Shown here: piece after piece, positions 52,106-60,915 of the stretch
Layout of the letters: each line of letters begins with the position of its first letter
Numbering within the stretch: position 1 is the stretch's first letter
Assembly: GCF_012843265.1 (NCBI RefSeq)
Contig: NZ_JABAIT010000004.1
Span: 62,001 to 126,000, forward strand
Length of the DNA: 64,000 nucleotides
Reading direction: 5' to 3'
Source of the DNA: Bacillus sp. DNRA2
GTDB lineage: Bacteria; Bacillota; Bacilli; Bacillales; Cytobacillaceae
Made by a program: the position numbers and the translations under genes
The notes under the pieces: model-generated
Databases searched by the model: none
What the model saw: the letters and a program-made list of their open reading frames with translations, nothing else
What the model was told of the DNA's origin: nothing

Positions 52106-53914
52106 GTGAAAAAACTGTTATCGTTTTTAGCGCCATATCGAGTAGCGGTTGCAGTTGCACTGTTTTTTATGCTGCTTGAGCTCATTGTAGAACTGTTCTT
52201 GCCCTATTTTATGGTCAAAATTATCGATGAAGGTATCGTTGCGCGGGATATGTCTGTTGTTCTAACGTGGGGCGGGATTATGGTGGTGATTTCACTGCTT
52301 TCTTTCGCTTCGGGAATTACAAATTCGTTTTATGCGTCGCATGTTGGTCAGAGTTTTGGTTATGATGTTCGGAAAAGTTTGTTTGAACGCGTTCAATCGT
52401 TGGCGTTTGCAGATTTTCAGCGCTTTCCAGCATCATCATTAATTACTCGTCTGACAAATGATGTGACACAAATCCAAAATACCGTGTTTGCGAGTTTGCG
52501 GATTATGATGCGGGCACCGTTGTTTGTTGTAGGTGGAACGGTGATGGCTTTCGTGGTCAACGCCAAGCTTGCCCTTATTCTAATTTCGGTTGTTCCTTTT
52601 CTGGTTGTTTTTTTAAAATGGGCCTTTTCGAGGGCGGGAAAATTGTTTCGTTCTGCGCAGGGGAAACTCGACCGCGTCAATAGTGTGATGCGTGAAAATT
52701 TAGTTGGGATGCGCTTGATTAAGGTGTTGCTTAGAGGTGACCATGAGACTGAACGATTTAAACAGTCTAATGAAGAATTAATGAAGCGGACTATTTCAGC
52801 GCTTCGCCTGATTGATTTTACGATGCCGTTTTTACTAATGGTCATGAATATAAGTATCCTTGGTGTTTTGTGGTTTGGCAGCAGTCAGGTTGGAGCGGGG
52901 AATGCTGATGTTGGTGAAGTTGTCGCCGTCGTCAATTATGGTACGAGAATCGCTGCCTCATTATCGATGTTTTCGATGATCATACTTGTTTTTTCAAAAG
53001 CAAAAGCCTCGAGTCAACGTATCTTAGAGGTTCTCGACCCAGCACTAACAACGGAAATGGTAGCAGGTACAGGTGAATCTGAAGCTGGAGGCAAAATTGA
53101 GGATGATTTAGGGGATGTTATTTCCGGTAGGGTAAAATTTGACACGGTTGCGTTTCGGTATCCGGAGGGAAATGAAGATCAGGGAGTTGGAGGCGCTGTG
53201 GTTGGTGCCAATGGGAACCGTCTAGTGCTTGAGGATATTACCTTTGAAGTTCGTTCAGGAGAAACGGTTGCGGTAATAGGGGCAACGGGCTCAGGGAAAA
53301 CTTCCTTATTTCAACTCATTCCTCGTCTTTATGATGTGGATGAAGGAAGAATATTACTAGATAATCGAGATCTTTGCGATTTTGACCCGCGATTTTTGCG
53401 GAAGCAGATCGGTTATGTTCCTCAGGAATCTCTATTATTTACAGGTTCGATAAAAGACAATCTTGCGTGGGGCAAGAAGGATGCAACGATGGAGGAAATG
53501 GTTGAAGCGGCGAAAGCGGCACAAATACATGAGACGATTATGAAGTTACCAAAGCAATATGATGCTGTGATTGGTCAAAAGGGTGTTAATCTTTCCGGTG
53601 GCCAAAAGCAGCGGTTGGCAATCGCTCGAGCATTAATTCGAAAGCCTAAGATACTTTTATTTGATGACAGCACGAGTGCGCTTGACTTAAAGACGGAAGC
53701 AGCATTGCTTACGGCTATTAAGCGTTATTCATGTACAACCTTCATCATTACCCAAAAAATAAGCACAGCAATCGGTGCGGATTTAATTTTGCTGCTTGAA
53801 GACGGGAAGTTAATTGCTCGCGGCAATCATGATTCGTTATTGGAAGAATCCTCGTTATACCGGCAAATATATCAATCCCAATTCGGAGAGGAGAGGGTAA
53901 AGCATGTTCGATGA
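52106..53914 (+). CDS. ABC exporter half-transporter A (degenerate catalytic site)
   Basis: 602 residues: six-helix membrane domain (1 to about 310), then the ATPase. Walker A GATGSGKT (about 392-399), canonical LSGGQKQR near 495, but LLFDDSTSALD has Asp where the catalytic Glu should be and TFIITQKIS lacks the switch His. Such a subunit pairs with a canonical partner to form one active and one inactive ATP site, as in BmrCD or TM287/288. GTG 52106 is chosen for GGGGGTAG upstream; TTG 52082 is in frame but less well placed. Overlaps its partner by 11 bases. Confidence 0.92.
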   Translation: MKKLLSFLAPYRVAVAVALFFMLLELIVELFLPYFMVKIIDEGIVARDMSVVLTWGGIMVVISLLSFASGITNSFYASHVGQSFGYDVRKSLFERVQSLAFADFQRFPASSLITRLTNDVTQIQNTVFASLRIMMRAPLFVVGGTVMAFVVNAKLALILISVVPFLVVFLKWAFSRAGKLFRSAQGKLDRVNSVMRENLVGMRLIKVLLRGDHETERFKQSNEELMKRTISALRLIDFTMPFLLMVMNISILGVLWFGSSQVGAGNADVGEVVAVVNYGTRIAASLSMFSMIILVFSKAKASSQRILEVLDPALTTEMVAGTGESEAGGKIEDDLGDVISGRVKFDTVAFRYPEGNEDQGVGGAVVGANGNRLVLEDITFEVRSGETVAVIGATGSGKTSLFQLIPRLYDVDEGRILLDNRDLCDFDPRFLRKQIGYVPQESLLFTGSIKDNLAWGKKDATMEEMVEAAKAAQIHETIMKLPKQYDAVIGQKGVNLSGGQKQRLAIARALIRKPKILLFDDSTSALDLKTEAALLTAIKRYSCTTFIITQKISTAIGADLILLLEDGKLIARGNHDSLLEESSLYRQIYQSQFGEERVKHVR

Positions 53915-55853
53915 ACTGAAAAAACCCTTTCAGTATCCGAAGGGTAATCATGAAGAATTGAATCAGGTTAATTTATCGATGGATTCAAATCGTGGCAGTG
54001 AGCAGGGGCTTAAAATGCATCCACATGGCGGTGGAGCGATGCGCCATGGGATGAGAAAAGTTGCTAAACCCACCAATTGGATATCGACTGTAAAACGAAT
54101 TTGGTCCTATTTAGCGCGAAAAAAAGCTCTATTTGTTTTAGTTTTATCATTGGTGGTAGTGTCGACAGGGCTGGGTTTGTTAGCACCAGTGTTGGTTGGT
54201 CGAGCAATTGACCGTTTTGTTGTTACCCATAATTCGGAGGGGCTTATCTTATTATTGCTTAGTTTAGTTCTGGTATATGTTTTGTATGCTACAACAAGCT
54301 TTCTGCAAAACTATTGGATGATTGGCATTGCTCAAAAGACTGTTTATTCGTTGAGGGTTGATTTATTTAAGAAGTTGCACCGCCTTCCGATTGGCTATTT
54401 TGATAAGCGCCAGTATGGAGAGGTCATGAGTAGGGTGACAAACGATATCGAAAATGTCAGCTCAACCTTGAATAGCTCAGTGATTCAAATATCAACCAGT
54501 GTGCTTATGTTGATTGGTTCTGTTTCAGTAATGTTATGGTTAAGTCCGTTGCTAACCTTAATGACATTAATCATTGTTCCATTAATGTTTGCTGGAATGA
54601 AATGGATTACGAATCGAACTGGGCAGGCTTTTAAGGAGCAGCAGCGCAACTTAGGAGCACTAAATGGATTTATTGAAGAAACTATTTCGGGTCAAAGAAT
54701 TGTGAAAACTTTTTCGCAAGAGGAAAAGGTTATTGAAGAATTTTTGGTTCGCAATGATCTCCTGAAGCAATCAGGCTTTTGGGCGCAGACAATCTCTGGT
54801 TTTATTCCAAAACTAATGCATGTTTTAAACAATTTAAGTTTTGCGATTATTGCTGGGATTGGCGGAGTGTTGGCGTTGAAGGGGATGATTACGATTGGGG
54901 TTATCGTCGTGTTTGTGGAGTATTCCCGTCAGTTTACCCGCCCTTTGAATGATTTAGCGAATCAATTTAATACGCTTCTGTCAGCTGTGGCTGGTGCGGA
55001 GCGTGTGTTTGAAGTTCTGGATGAGCGTGATGAAGCTGCTGATGAAGAAGAAAGTCAAATGGGGTCTGCTAGTTTGTCTGGTTTTGAGTCGTTGTTGACC
55101 GAGCCAATCAAAGGTGATGTAAAGTTTCAAAATGTTTCTTTTTCATATGTAAAAGAAGGAGATACTGTAACAGACATTAGTTTTCATGCGTTGGCTGGTC
55201 AGATGATTGCCCTAGTTGGACCGACTGGTGCTGGGAAATCAACAATCATTAACCTACTTGCACGCTTTTACGAGATTGATGGTGGTGGCATTCTAATAGA
55301 TGATCGTGATATTAGGTGCTTTAAACGGGATCAGCTTCGCAGTCAATTGGGTTTTGTGCTTCAGGATGCGGTGTTGTTTGAGACTACTATTCGGGAAAAT
55401 ATCCGTTATGGGCGCTTGGAAGCGTCTGATGATGAAGTTGAGGAAGCGGCTCGCTTGGCAAATGCACATGATTTTATCACGCGGCTTCCGGCTGGTTATG
55501 ATACGGTTTTGAAGCAGGATGGTAGTGGAATTAGTCAGGGACAGAAGCAGCTACTGTCAATCGCGCGGGCGATTTTAGTGAATCCGGCCATTTTAATTTT
55601 AGACGAAGCAACTAGCAATATTGATACGATAACAGAGTTGAAGATTCAAGAGGCGTTGCGGCGATTGATGACTGGCCGCACAAGCTTTGTGATTGCACAC
55701 CGCTTGAATACCGTTTTAAAAGCAGATCAAATCTTAGTGCTAGACCAGGGGCGCCTGATTGAAAGCGGAAATCATGGGGAGTTGCTTGCGGCGTGTGGTT
55801 TTTATTACGAGCTTTATGAGAGTCAATTGAAGATGGGTTCTGTAGAGGAATAG
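53904..55853 (+). CDS. ABC exporter half-transporter B (canonical catalytic site)
   Basis: 649 residues. A long cytosolic lead with a His/Gly patch (MHPHGGGAMRHGMRK near 38), six membrane helices, then the ATPase: Walker A GPTGAGKS near 440, LILDEATSNID and VIAHRLN are canonical, while the signature is ISQGQKQ instead of LSGGQ. Together with A this gives exactly one consensus site (Walker of B, signature of A). Likely a multidrug or lipid exporter; substrate unknown. Confidence 0.92.
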   Translation: MFDELKKPFQYPKGNHEELNQVNLSMDSNRGSEQGLKMHPHGGGAMRHGMRKVAKPTNWISTVKRIWSYLARKKALFVLVLSLVVVSTGLGLLAPVLVGRAIDRFVVTHNSEGLILLLLSLVLVYVLYATTSFLQNYWMIGIAQKTVYSLRVDLFKKLHRLPIGYFDKRQYGEVMSRVTNDIENVSSTLNSSVIQISTSVLMLIGSVSVMLWLSPLLTLMTLIIVPLMFAGMKWITNRTGQAFKEQQRNLGALNGFIEETISGQRIVKTFSQEEKVIEEFLVRNDLLKQSGFWAQTISGFIPKLMHVLNNLSFAIIAGIGGVLALKGMITIGVIVVFVEYSRQFTRPLNDLANQFNTLLSAVAGAERVFEVLDERDEAADEEESQMGSASLSGFESLLTEPIKGDVKFQNVSFSYVKEGDTVTDISFHALAGQMIALVGPTGAGKSTIINLLARFYEIDGGGILIDDRDIRCFKRDQLRSQLGFVLQDAVLFETTIRENIRYGRLEASDDEVEEAARLANAHDFITRLPAGYDTVLKQDGSGISQGQKQLLSIARAILVNPAILILDEATSNIDTITELKIQEALRRLMTGRTSFVIAHRLNTVLKADQILVLDQGRLIESGNHGELLAACGFYYELYESQLKMGSVEE

Positions 55854-55966
55854 GATTGCGGGTTGAGGGATAGCGCTGTGACTACTTGTGTTATGTGAGT
55901 GGTTGCGGTGCTTTTTTGGGTTGGGGCTATTATGAGAAAGAAAAGTTGTGGGATATCAAATAAGGT

Positions 55967-56136
55967 GTAATCGTGACCTCTAGAAGAGTAAAAGAGTTAG
56001 TAGGGGTAACGAAAAAATGGTAATCGGCACCTCTAAGTGGAGAAAAGATCGAGTAGGGGTAACGATTGAGTTCTAATCGTCACCCCAAAGCTAACAAAAA
56101 TCGAGCTAGAGGTAACGATTCTTGATTCTACCTCTA
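55967..56136. repeat. Alternating AATCGTTACC/GGTAACGATT motifs
   Basis: Forward forms (taatcgtgacctcta, taatcggcacctcta, taatcgtcacccc, gattctacctcta) at about 55967, 56020, 56073 and 56124 alternate with reverse forms (tagtaggggtaacga, gagtaggggtaacgatt, ctagaggtaacgatt) at about 55999, 56051 and 56106. Repeat period about 53 bases. The spacer 55854-56153 holds no gene. Confidence 0.65.
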
Positions 56137-56153
56137 ATGAAAACGTCCAAAAA

Positions 56154-57074
56154 TTAACTATCAATATCGTTTGGTAAATAAAACGATGTTCTTCCATGCT
56201 CTACAAGTTTGTAATTTGCTGATAAAACTTTTCGGATTGCCTTTTTTGTGTTAATAATACCGCACCACTCCATTACCCCGGACGTAGTCACCTTCCGCTC
56301 TGGAAAAAGCAACATATACTCCCTTACACTGCGTAATATTGCAGATGAAACGCTCTCTTTATGACCGCAATTTGAACAAACTAATGTATGATTCGATACA
56401 ACAAGATTAAATGAAAAACATAAACCACAATATGTCTCTTTTCTGAGTTGTTTGTATTCATATTTTGGAACTTTTGAATAAGGTGAAGTTTTGATATGTA
56501 GGGAGAGTAGGCGTTCTGCGAGAATAAAATGGCTGTCATCCAATACAGATGGTTGCTTATCTAAGGAGGTCAAAAATCGATTAAGTTGATTTGGAAAAAC
56601 AATCTGTTTGTTCATTGGGGCGTGGTATAGGTGGAAACTGGGATTGACGAAAACTAAGTTTGGATTAACAGTACTATAACCGAGTTTTAGGAGTAAACGC
56701 CGTAGGAGAACTTCGGATCGTTCCATTTGTGAAATAGGATTCGTGATGGGAGTACCGAAACAAGAATACCATTTTTCATTTTTAATATAGTAATCTCCTT
56801 CGAGATTTTTTACTTCAAAAGGGTTAATGGAATGTTGTTTGATTATGAGGGTGTCGATTTGAAAATGCTGGTTGTTAACTTCAAAGAGTAGATCGTTGAG
56901 GGTAATAAAATTATCGGTTAAGCCATGAATAAGAGAATCAAATTTTAACTCGCCTTCATAGCCTTTCTCGAGGGTAGTATAACGTGTTTTGTCATCGTCA
57001 GATAATGTCATTCTGTTGTTTAAATACCTCATTTTCAACAATTCATCAGATTCACTGCGGGTTTTTAGTTCCAT
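56154..57074 (-). CDS. NERD-domain protein with zinc ribbon
   Basis: 306 residues. The nuclease-related domain shows GYEGELKFDSL near 38, FQIDTLII near 72 and NPFEVKNLEGDYYI near 85, the Glu/Asp/Lys set of the restriction-endonuclease-like fold. A C-terminal four-cysteine knuckle (YCGLC near 215, CSNCG near 233) and a winged-helix-like end (VMEWCGIINTKKAIRKVL) follow. NERD proteins are linked to DNA processing, but no activity is proven for this type. Monocistronic, preceded by alternating repeats at its 3' side. Confidence 0.8.
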   Translation of the reverse strand: MELKTRSESDELLKMRYLNNRMTLSDDDKTRYTTLEKGYEGELKFDSLIHGLTDNFITLNDLLFEVNNQHFQIDTLIIKQHSINPFEVKNLEGDYYIKNEKWYSCFGTPITNPISQMERSEVLLRRLLLKLGYSTVNPNLVFVNPSFHLYHAPMNKQIVFPNQLNRFLTSLDKQPSVLDDSHFILAERLLSLHIKTSPYSKVPKYEYKQLRKETYCGLCFSFNLVVSNHTLVCSNCGHKESVSSAILRSVREYMLLFPERKVTTSGVMEWCGIINTKKAIRKVLSANYKLVEHGRTSFYLPNDIDS

Positions 57075-57161
57075 AAGTCATCTCCAATCAATATTTTGAT
57101 ATATTAATAATATCATATTTGAGTGAGATGCCCTGATGTATATTTCTTTTAGAAAATGCAA

Positions 57162-57197
57162 AAACAGGGAAGCCTGCCCCAAGTTTCCCTGTTTTTT
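57162..57197 (-). terminator. Terminator of the SASP gene
   Basis: On the minus strand an AACAGGGAA...TTCCCTGTT stem followed by TTTTTGC; also T-rich in the plus direction. Confidence 0.75.
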
Positions 57198-57199
57198 GC

Positions 57200-57460
57200 T
57201 TAATCCTTTTTCATCATCGATTGTTGGGCCATTTTGACCATTTCGCGGACCATGCTACCGCCAATTTTACCACCGATTTTTCCAACGTCACGAGTAGATA
57301 AATCACCGTTGTAACCGTGTTTGAGTGGAACTCCGGTCTCTTTTGCCACCTCGTATTTGACATTTTCGGGATTTGTTTGGTTATTTAAGTGAGCCTTTAA
57401 CTGATCTAAAGCGTCTCTTGCCTCGGGAACGAGGATTTTATTTCTGCGACGACGTGCCAC
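57200..57460 (-). CDS. Alpha/beta-type small acid-soluble spore protein
   Basis: 86 residues from GTG 57460, chosen because AAGGAG lies nine bases upstream; in-frame codons further upstream are unlike the family. ARRRRNKILVPEARDALDQLK, then KYEVAKETG (the GPR protease recognition region) and GDLSTRDVGKIGGKIGGSMVREMVKMAQ are the defining SASP motifs. It coats spore DNA. Expression in the forespore (sigma-G) is expected from the family. The N-terminal Arg run is a feature of the SspF-like members. Confidence 0.9.
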   Translation of the reverse strand: MARRRRNKILVPEARDALDQLKAHLNNQTNPENVKYEVAKETGVPLKHGYNGDLSTRDVGKIGGKIGGSMVREMVKMAQQSMMKKD

Positions 57461-57617
57461 GGCAACGCACTCCTTTATGTCATAATGTTCAATCGAGTCA
57501 GCCAATCATTTTTATTTTCATAAAAATAGATTTCCCGAAAATGGCATAAAAAATCCGAAGCGATTTCTCGGCTCGGATGGAGTGGAAAGTAAGGGGGGAT
57601 TTCATTTAATGCCAATG

Positions 57618-57681
57618 CCATGCGGCCCGTTCGTAAATTTCCTTTAGAGCCGTGCGACTCGTTCGTAAATTTCCTTTAAAT
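57618..57681. repeat. 32-base tandem duplication at the 3' end of the exonuclease gene
   Basis: Copy A 57618-57649 and copy B 57650-57681 share cgttcgtaaatttccttta with four or five differences elsewhere. Copy B codes for the protein end KEIYERVARL; because 32 is not a multiple of three, the extra copy lies after the stop in a shifted frame. Confidence 0.8.
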
Positions 57682-58357
57682 TTTTAAAGCCAGCTCCTTG
57701 GAGCTTTTTCATGTAAAGGCACCAAAGTTGGGCTGTCAATTTGGCATCGCCGAGAGCGTGGTGGCGGCCAATTGCAGGAATTCCGTTGTATTCGCAAAAA
57801 TCCTCAAGTCGGATAAGCTTTTCATTTGGTTCGGCGACACGATATAAGAAAGAGGTGTCGACAACACGATGTTTAAAATGGGTACGAAATAGCTTCCAAC
57901 TTGCGTGCTGAAGAAAGCTCTTTTCGTGTCCTGCGTGATGGGCTACAAGTGTATCATCCTTTACGTACTTGAAGAAATTAACCAATGTTTCAGAGATTGG
58001 TGGTGCATCAACTAAATCGTTGTCGGTGATCTCTGTAAGCTCAATAATTTTTTGTGGTAGTGGTTTGTTGTATTGAACGAGGGAATAAAAGGTATCTTCG
58101 GCTTGGATGGTGTTCCCGCAAACTCGTATTGCACCAATTGAAATAATAGCATCACCTTGTTCAGGATTGAAGCCGGTTGTTTCAATGTCAAATACAACAA
58201 CATTTAATTGATCGAGTGGGATTTTTAGCTTATCCTCGGAATTTAGATCTCGTTGCAGCTGACGAACGTAAGCGATTTGCTGTGCATTTTGCGCTTGGGC
58301 ACTGCCGAAGACTCCCTGTAAACCTCGCATAAATTGATTAAATGGTTCAAATGCCAT
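57644..58357 (-). CDS. DnaQ-like 3'-5' exonuclease (DEDDh)
   Basis: 237 residues. VVVFD57IE59TTGFNP is Exo I; VAHHAGHEKSFLQ Exo II; and RHHALGDAKLTAQLW Exo III with the DEDDh histidine. An extra N-terminal helix (1-45) precedes the domain. Unlinked to a polymerase, so likely repair or RNA/DNA trimming. ATG 58357 has AAAAGGGTG upstream and directly follows the stop of the DUF294 gene. In other bacteria DUF294 and DnaQ-like proteins are also paired, sometimes fused. Confidence 0.88.
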   Translation of the reverse strand: MAFEPFNQFMRGLQGVFGSAQAQNAQQIAYVRQLQRDLNSEDKLKIPLDQLNVVVFDIETTGFNPEQGDAIISIGAIRVCGNTIQAEDTFYSLVQYNKPLPQKIIELTEITDNDLVDAPPISETLVNFFKYVKDDTLVAHHAGHEKSFLQHASWKLFRTHFKHRVVDTSFLYRVAEPNEKLIRLEDFCEYNGIPAIGRHHALGDAKLTAQLWCLYMKKLQGAGFKNLKEIYERVARL

Positions 58358-58359
58358 GG

Positions 58360-59346
58360 CTAACACCCTTTTTCGATGATCGCATTAACTTGCAGATGCA
58401 GCTTTTTTCCATCTTTCAAAATTTGTTTAATTTCCCTTTTTTCTTCGCGTGTTAGCATTGTGATTTTTAAATAATGAATGTCATCATAAGAAACATCAGT
58501 GGTAAAGGAAGTTAATCTTAATTCCAAGAGTCGTAAAAAATTGGTTTTACAGGTTGAAAGCATTGAAAGCATTTCGTGATAATTATTTATATTCATTAAT
58601 TCGTCTAGGCGCTCAAGCGTAGATGTCTTGAATATCCCTTCTTTAATGGCAAGAAGCCTGATTGCATTGACGTAGGGAAGGAAGGCTGAATATTTTAAGT
58701 CGATTGCCCCAGCGTGAATGCCTTTTTCCTCCATGATGATTTGCCCAAGTGGTCCAATTGCGTTTTTGACGTGACTAACATTTTCCATCAACCTTCGAAT
58801 CAGCGCTGGGTGCTTTTTTTGATAATCGAAAATCACTGTCTTTAATGTATTAACGAGAGAGCAATCGCCGATTAATAATCGAGAGTCGAAGAAGATTTGG
58901 AGATTTCGAATGGTTTTAAAGCTCTCTTCATCCATCCATTTTATCAGCTGCGTTTGCCATTGCTCCAAAGGCATACACCATTTTGGGTTAGAGCTCATTA
59001 CATTGCCTTCACAGTATGGATATCCAACAATGTTTAAGCCGTATGATATCTCTTCACCAAGTACTTTAAAGTATTCATTTGTAAAAGCATCGTTTGTCTC
59101 ATAGACCATTCCGTGATCTTGATCGCTGATAAGTCCTTGTTCAAATCTTCCGCCGCTTCCGGTAATAAACCAGGCGAAAGAGCAGGGAGGGGATCCGCTA
59201 TCAATGCGTTTTAACGCAAGTTTATATACCGCTTTCATTATCGTGTCATGGAAGGTATTTAATGAATACGTATCGGTTTGATGTTGAGATATATGATGCT
59301 CCTTCCAATCTTTAATGGTTTGATAAGATTGAAATTCCTTTATCAT
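58360..59346 (-). CDS. DUF294 nucleotidyltransferase-like protein
   Basis: 328 residues. ITG63SGGRFEQGLISD75QD77HG is the nucleotidyltransferase signature of DUF294 proteins (GlnD-like fold), followed by the helical DUF294 C-terminal domain (AIDLKYSAFLPYVNAIRLLAIKEG). Many relatives carry CBS domains; this one does not. The target of the predicted transferase is unknown. Co-transcribed with the exonuclease and lying downstream of amtB, it could belong to nitrogen-type signalling, but nothing proves it. Confidence 0.82.
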   Translation of the reverse strand: MIKEFQSYQTIKDWKEHHISQHQTDTYSLNTFHDTIMKAVYKLALKRIDSGSPPCSFAWFITGSGGRFEQGLISDQDHGMVYETNDAFTNEYFKVLGEEISYGLNIVGYPYCEGNVMSSNPKWCMPLEQWQTQLIKWMDEESFKTIRNLQIFFDSRLLIGDCSLVNTLKTVIFDYQKKHPALIRRLMENVSHVKNAIGPLGQIIMEEKGIHAGAIDLKYSAFLPYVNAIRLLAIKEGIFKTSTLERLDELMNINNYHEMLSMLSTCKTNFLRLLELRLTSFTTDVSYDDIHYLKITMLTREEKREIKQILKDGKKLHLQVNAIIEKGC

Positions 59347-59370
59347 GAGGACACACCCTTCAAAATCGAA

Positions 59371-59401
59371 AAAGTGAAAGCCTCTGTGAAAGAGGCTTTC
59401 G
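59371..59401 (-). terminator. Terminator of amtB
   Basis: GAAAGCCTCT / AGAGGCTTTC stem; on the minus strand followed by ACTTTTTCGATTTT. It separates amtB from the DUF294 gene. Confidence 0.8.
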
Positions 59402-59405
59402 TGTT

Positions 59406-60674
59406 TTATGAATTTACACTTTTATTTTCTTCAGGTAAGAAAACTTCTGGGTAACCATAGCTACCATGTTCGCTGATATCTAGACCCATAATTTCTTCTT
59501 CTTCGGTTACACGTAGTCCGTTAAGAACTTTTTTCGCAATGGCTAGAATAATGAAGGAGACTACAAATGCATAAGCTGCAGAAGTGACGATTCCTAATGC
59601 TTGAACACCTAATTGTTCGAATCCACCGCCGTAGAATAAGCCGGGCTTACCGATTGTGGCGAGTTCTTTAGTGGCGAAGAAACCGTTTGATAATGTCCCC
59701 CAGACACCAGCTGTGCCATGCACGGATAGTGCAAAAATAGGATCATCGATTTTCATTTTTTCAAAAAAGCGAGCGCTATAGAATACAAGGAGACCTGCGA
59801 TGAAACCGATTACGACAGCTGCCCAAGTGTCAACGAATGCGCATGAGGCGGTGATGGCAACGAGGCCAGCTAATGCTCCATTTAAAATGGTTGGTACATC
59901 TGACTTTCCAAGCACAATCCACGAGATGATTAAGGCAGCGACTGCGCCTGCACCTGCGGCGAGGTTCGTGTTTAATGCGACGAATCCAAAAAATGCGCCA
60001 TCAACTGAAACGGTACTACCTGCGTTGAATCCAAACCAACCAACCCATAGTATTAATACTGATAATGCTGTGTAAACTTGATTGTGTCCATAAATATTAT
60101 TTGCTGAGCCATCTTTATTGTACTTCCCGATACGGGGTTTTAACAAGATTGTTGCAGCTAGTGCAGCCATTGCGCCTGTTAAGTGAACAACGGTTGAACC
60201 GGCGAAGTCTTGTTTACCATGTTCTGCTAACCAACCGCCGCCCCAAATCCAGTGAGCAATAACGGGATAAACAAGTGCTGAGAAAAGTAGTGCAAAGAAT
60301 AGATAGACTGATAATTTGGCTCTTTCGGCAAAGCCGCCAAAGGCAATGGTTAAAGAAATTCCTGCGAAAGCTAATTGGAAAAGAAAGAATACTGGGGTAG
60401 AAAGACTTGCATCTTTAATTTGAGTCCCTGAATAAAAGAAATCGGATAGGCCGATGAAGAAATTGGAATTTTCACCGAAAATAAATCCATAACCTACAGC
60501 CCAAAACACTAACGATGAGATACCAAAGGTGAATATTGTTTTACCAGCGATATGACCAGCGTTTTTCATTCTGGTTGAACCGGCTTCTAACAGAATAAAC
60601 CCACCTAACATGAAGATAACCAAAACCGCGGATAACATTACCCATAAACTGTTCATCAAAAATGTAGTATCCAT
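59406..60674 (-). CDS. amtB: Ammonium transporter AmtB (NrgA)
   Basis: 422 residues, 11 membrane helices. GGFILLEAGSTRMKNAGHIAGKT near 25, FAGSTVVHLTGAMAALAATI near 155 (first pore histidine) and SVHGTAGVWGTLSNG near 310 (second) are the Amt signatures. Trimeric ammonium channel used when nitrogen is scarce. AGGGAGGAAG precedes the ATG. TnrA/GlnR boxes lie upstream. In B. subtilis glnK (nrgB) follows directly, but here a terminator and an unrelated gene do. Confidence 0.95.
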   Translation of the reverse strand: MDTTFLMNSLWVMLSAVLVIFMLGGFILLEAGSTRMKNAGHIAGKTIFTFGISSLVFWAVGYGFIFGENSNFFIGLSDFFYSGTQIKDASLSTPVFFLFQLAFAGISLTIAFGGFAERAKLSVYLFFALLFSALVYPVIAHWIWGGGWLAEHGKQDFAGSTVVHLTGAMAALAATILLKPRIGKYNKDGSANNIYGHNQVYTALSVLILWVGWFGFNAGSTVSVDGAFFGFVALNTNLAAGAGAVAALIISWIVLGKSDVPTILNGALAGLVAITASCAFVDTWAAVVIGFIAGLLVFYSARFFEKMKIDDPIFALSVHGTAGVWGTLSNGFFATKELATIGKPGLFYGGGFEQLGVQALGIVTSAAYAFVVSFIILAIAKKVLNGLRVTEEEEIMGLDISEHGSYGYPEVFLPEENKSVNS

Positions 60675-60696
60675 AAAATCTTCCTCCCTATAAAAA

Positions 60697-60735
60697 TGTT
60701 ATATTATATAACTTTTGATGTCAGAAAATATAACA
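60697..60735 (-). promoter_or_regulatory. Tandem TnrA/GlnR boxes in the amtB promoter
   Basis: 60719-60735 reads TGTCA-gaaaata-TAACA, a perfect TGTNA-N7-TNACA. 60697-60713 reads TGTTA-tattata-TAACT, one mismatch. Centres are 22 bases apart. A minus-strand TATAAT at 60708-60703 lies inside the second box, so the perfect box overlaps the -35 region. This geometry suits repression or a different start point better than classic activation. Confidence 0.65.
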
Positions 60736-60835
60736 TCAATATCTTTACACTTATTTTAGCGCACAACGAAACAATGTCAATAGGTTTTTTGAAGTTTCTG
60801 AAAAATTATGTAAGGAAATCTAACATGAGATTTGT

Positions 60836-60880
60836 GCAAAAAAAACATTACCCAATATGTTCTAGAAGAACTGGGTAATG
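60836..60880 (-). terminator. Terminator of the orphan F0 cluster
   Basis: ACATTACCCA pairs with TGGGTAATGT; in the minus direction it is followed by eight T residues. Confidence 0.8.
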
Positions 60881-60915
60881 TAAATAATTGCAACAATAAA
60901 AGTAGAGAGTACTAT

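Noticed and set aside
59371-60674. glnK following amtB
   Set aside because: The downstream gene is a DUF294 protein on the far side of a terminator; no PII-like sequence is present.
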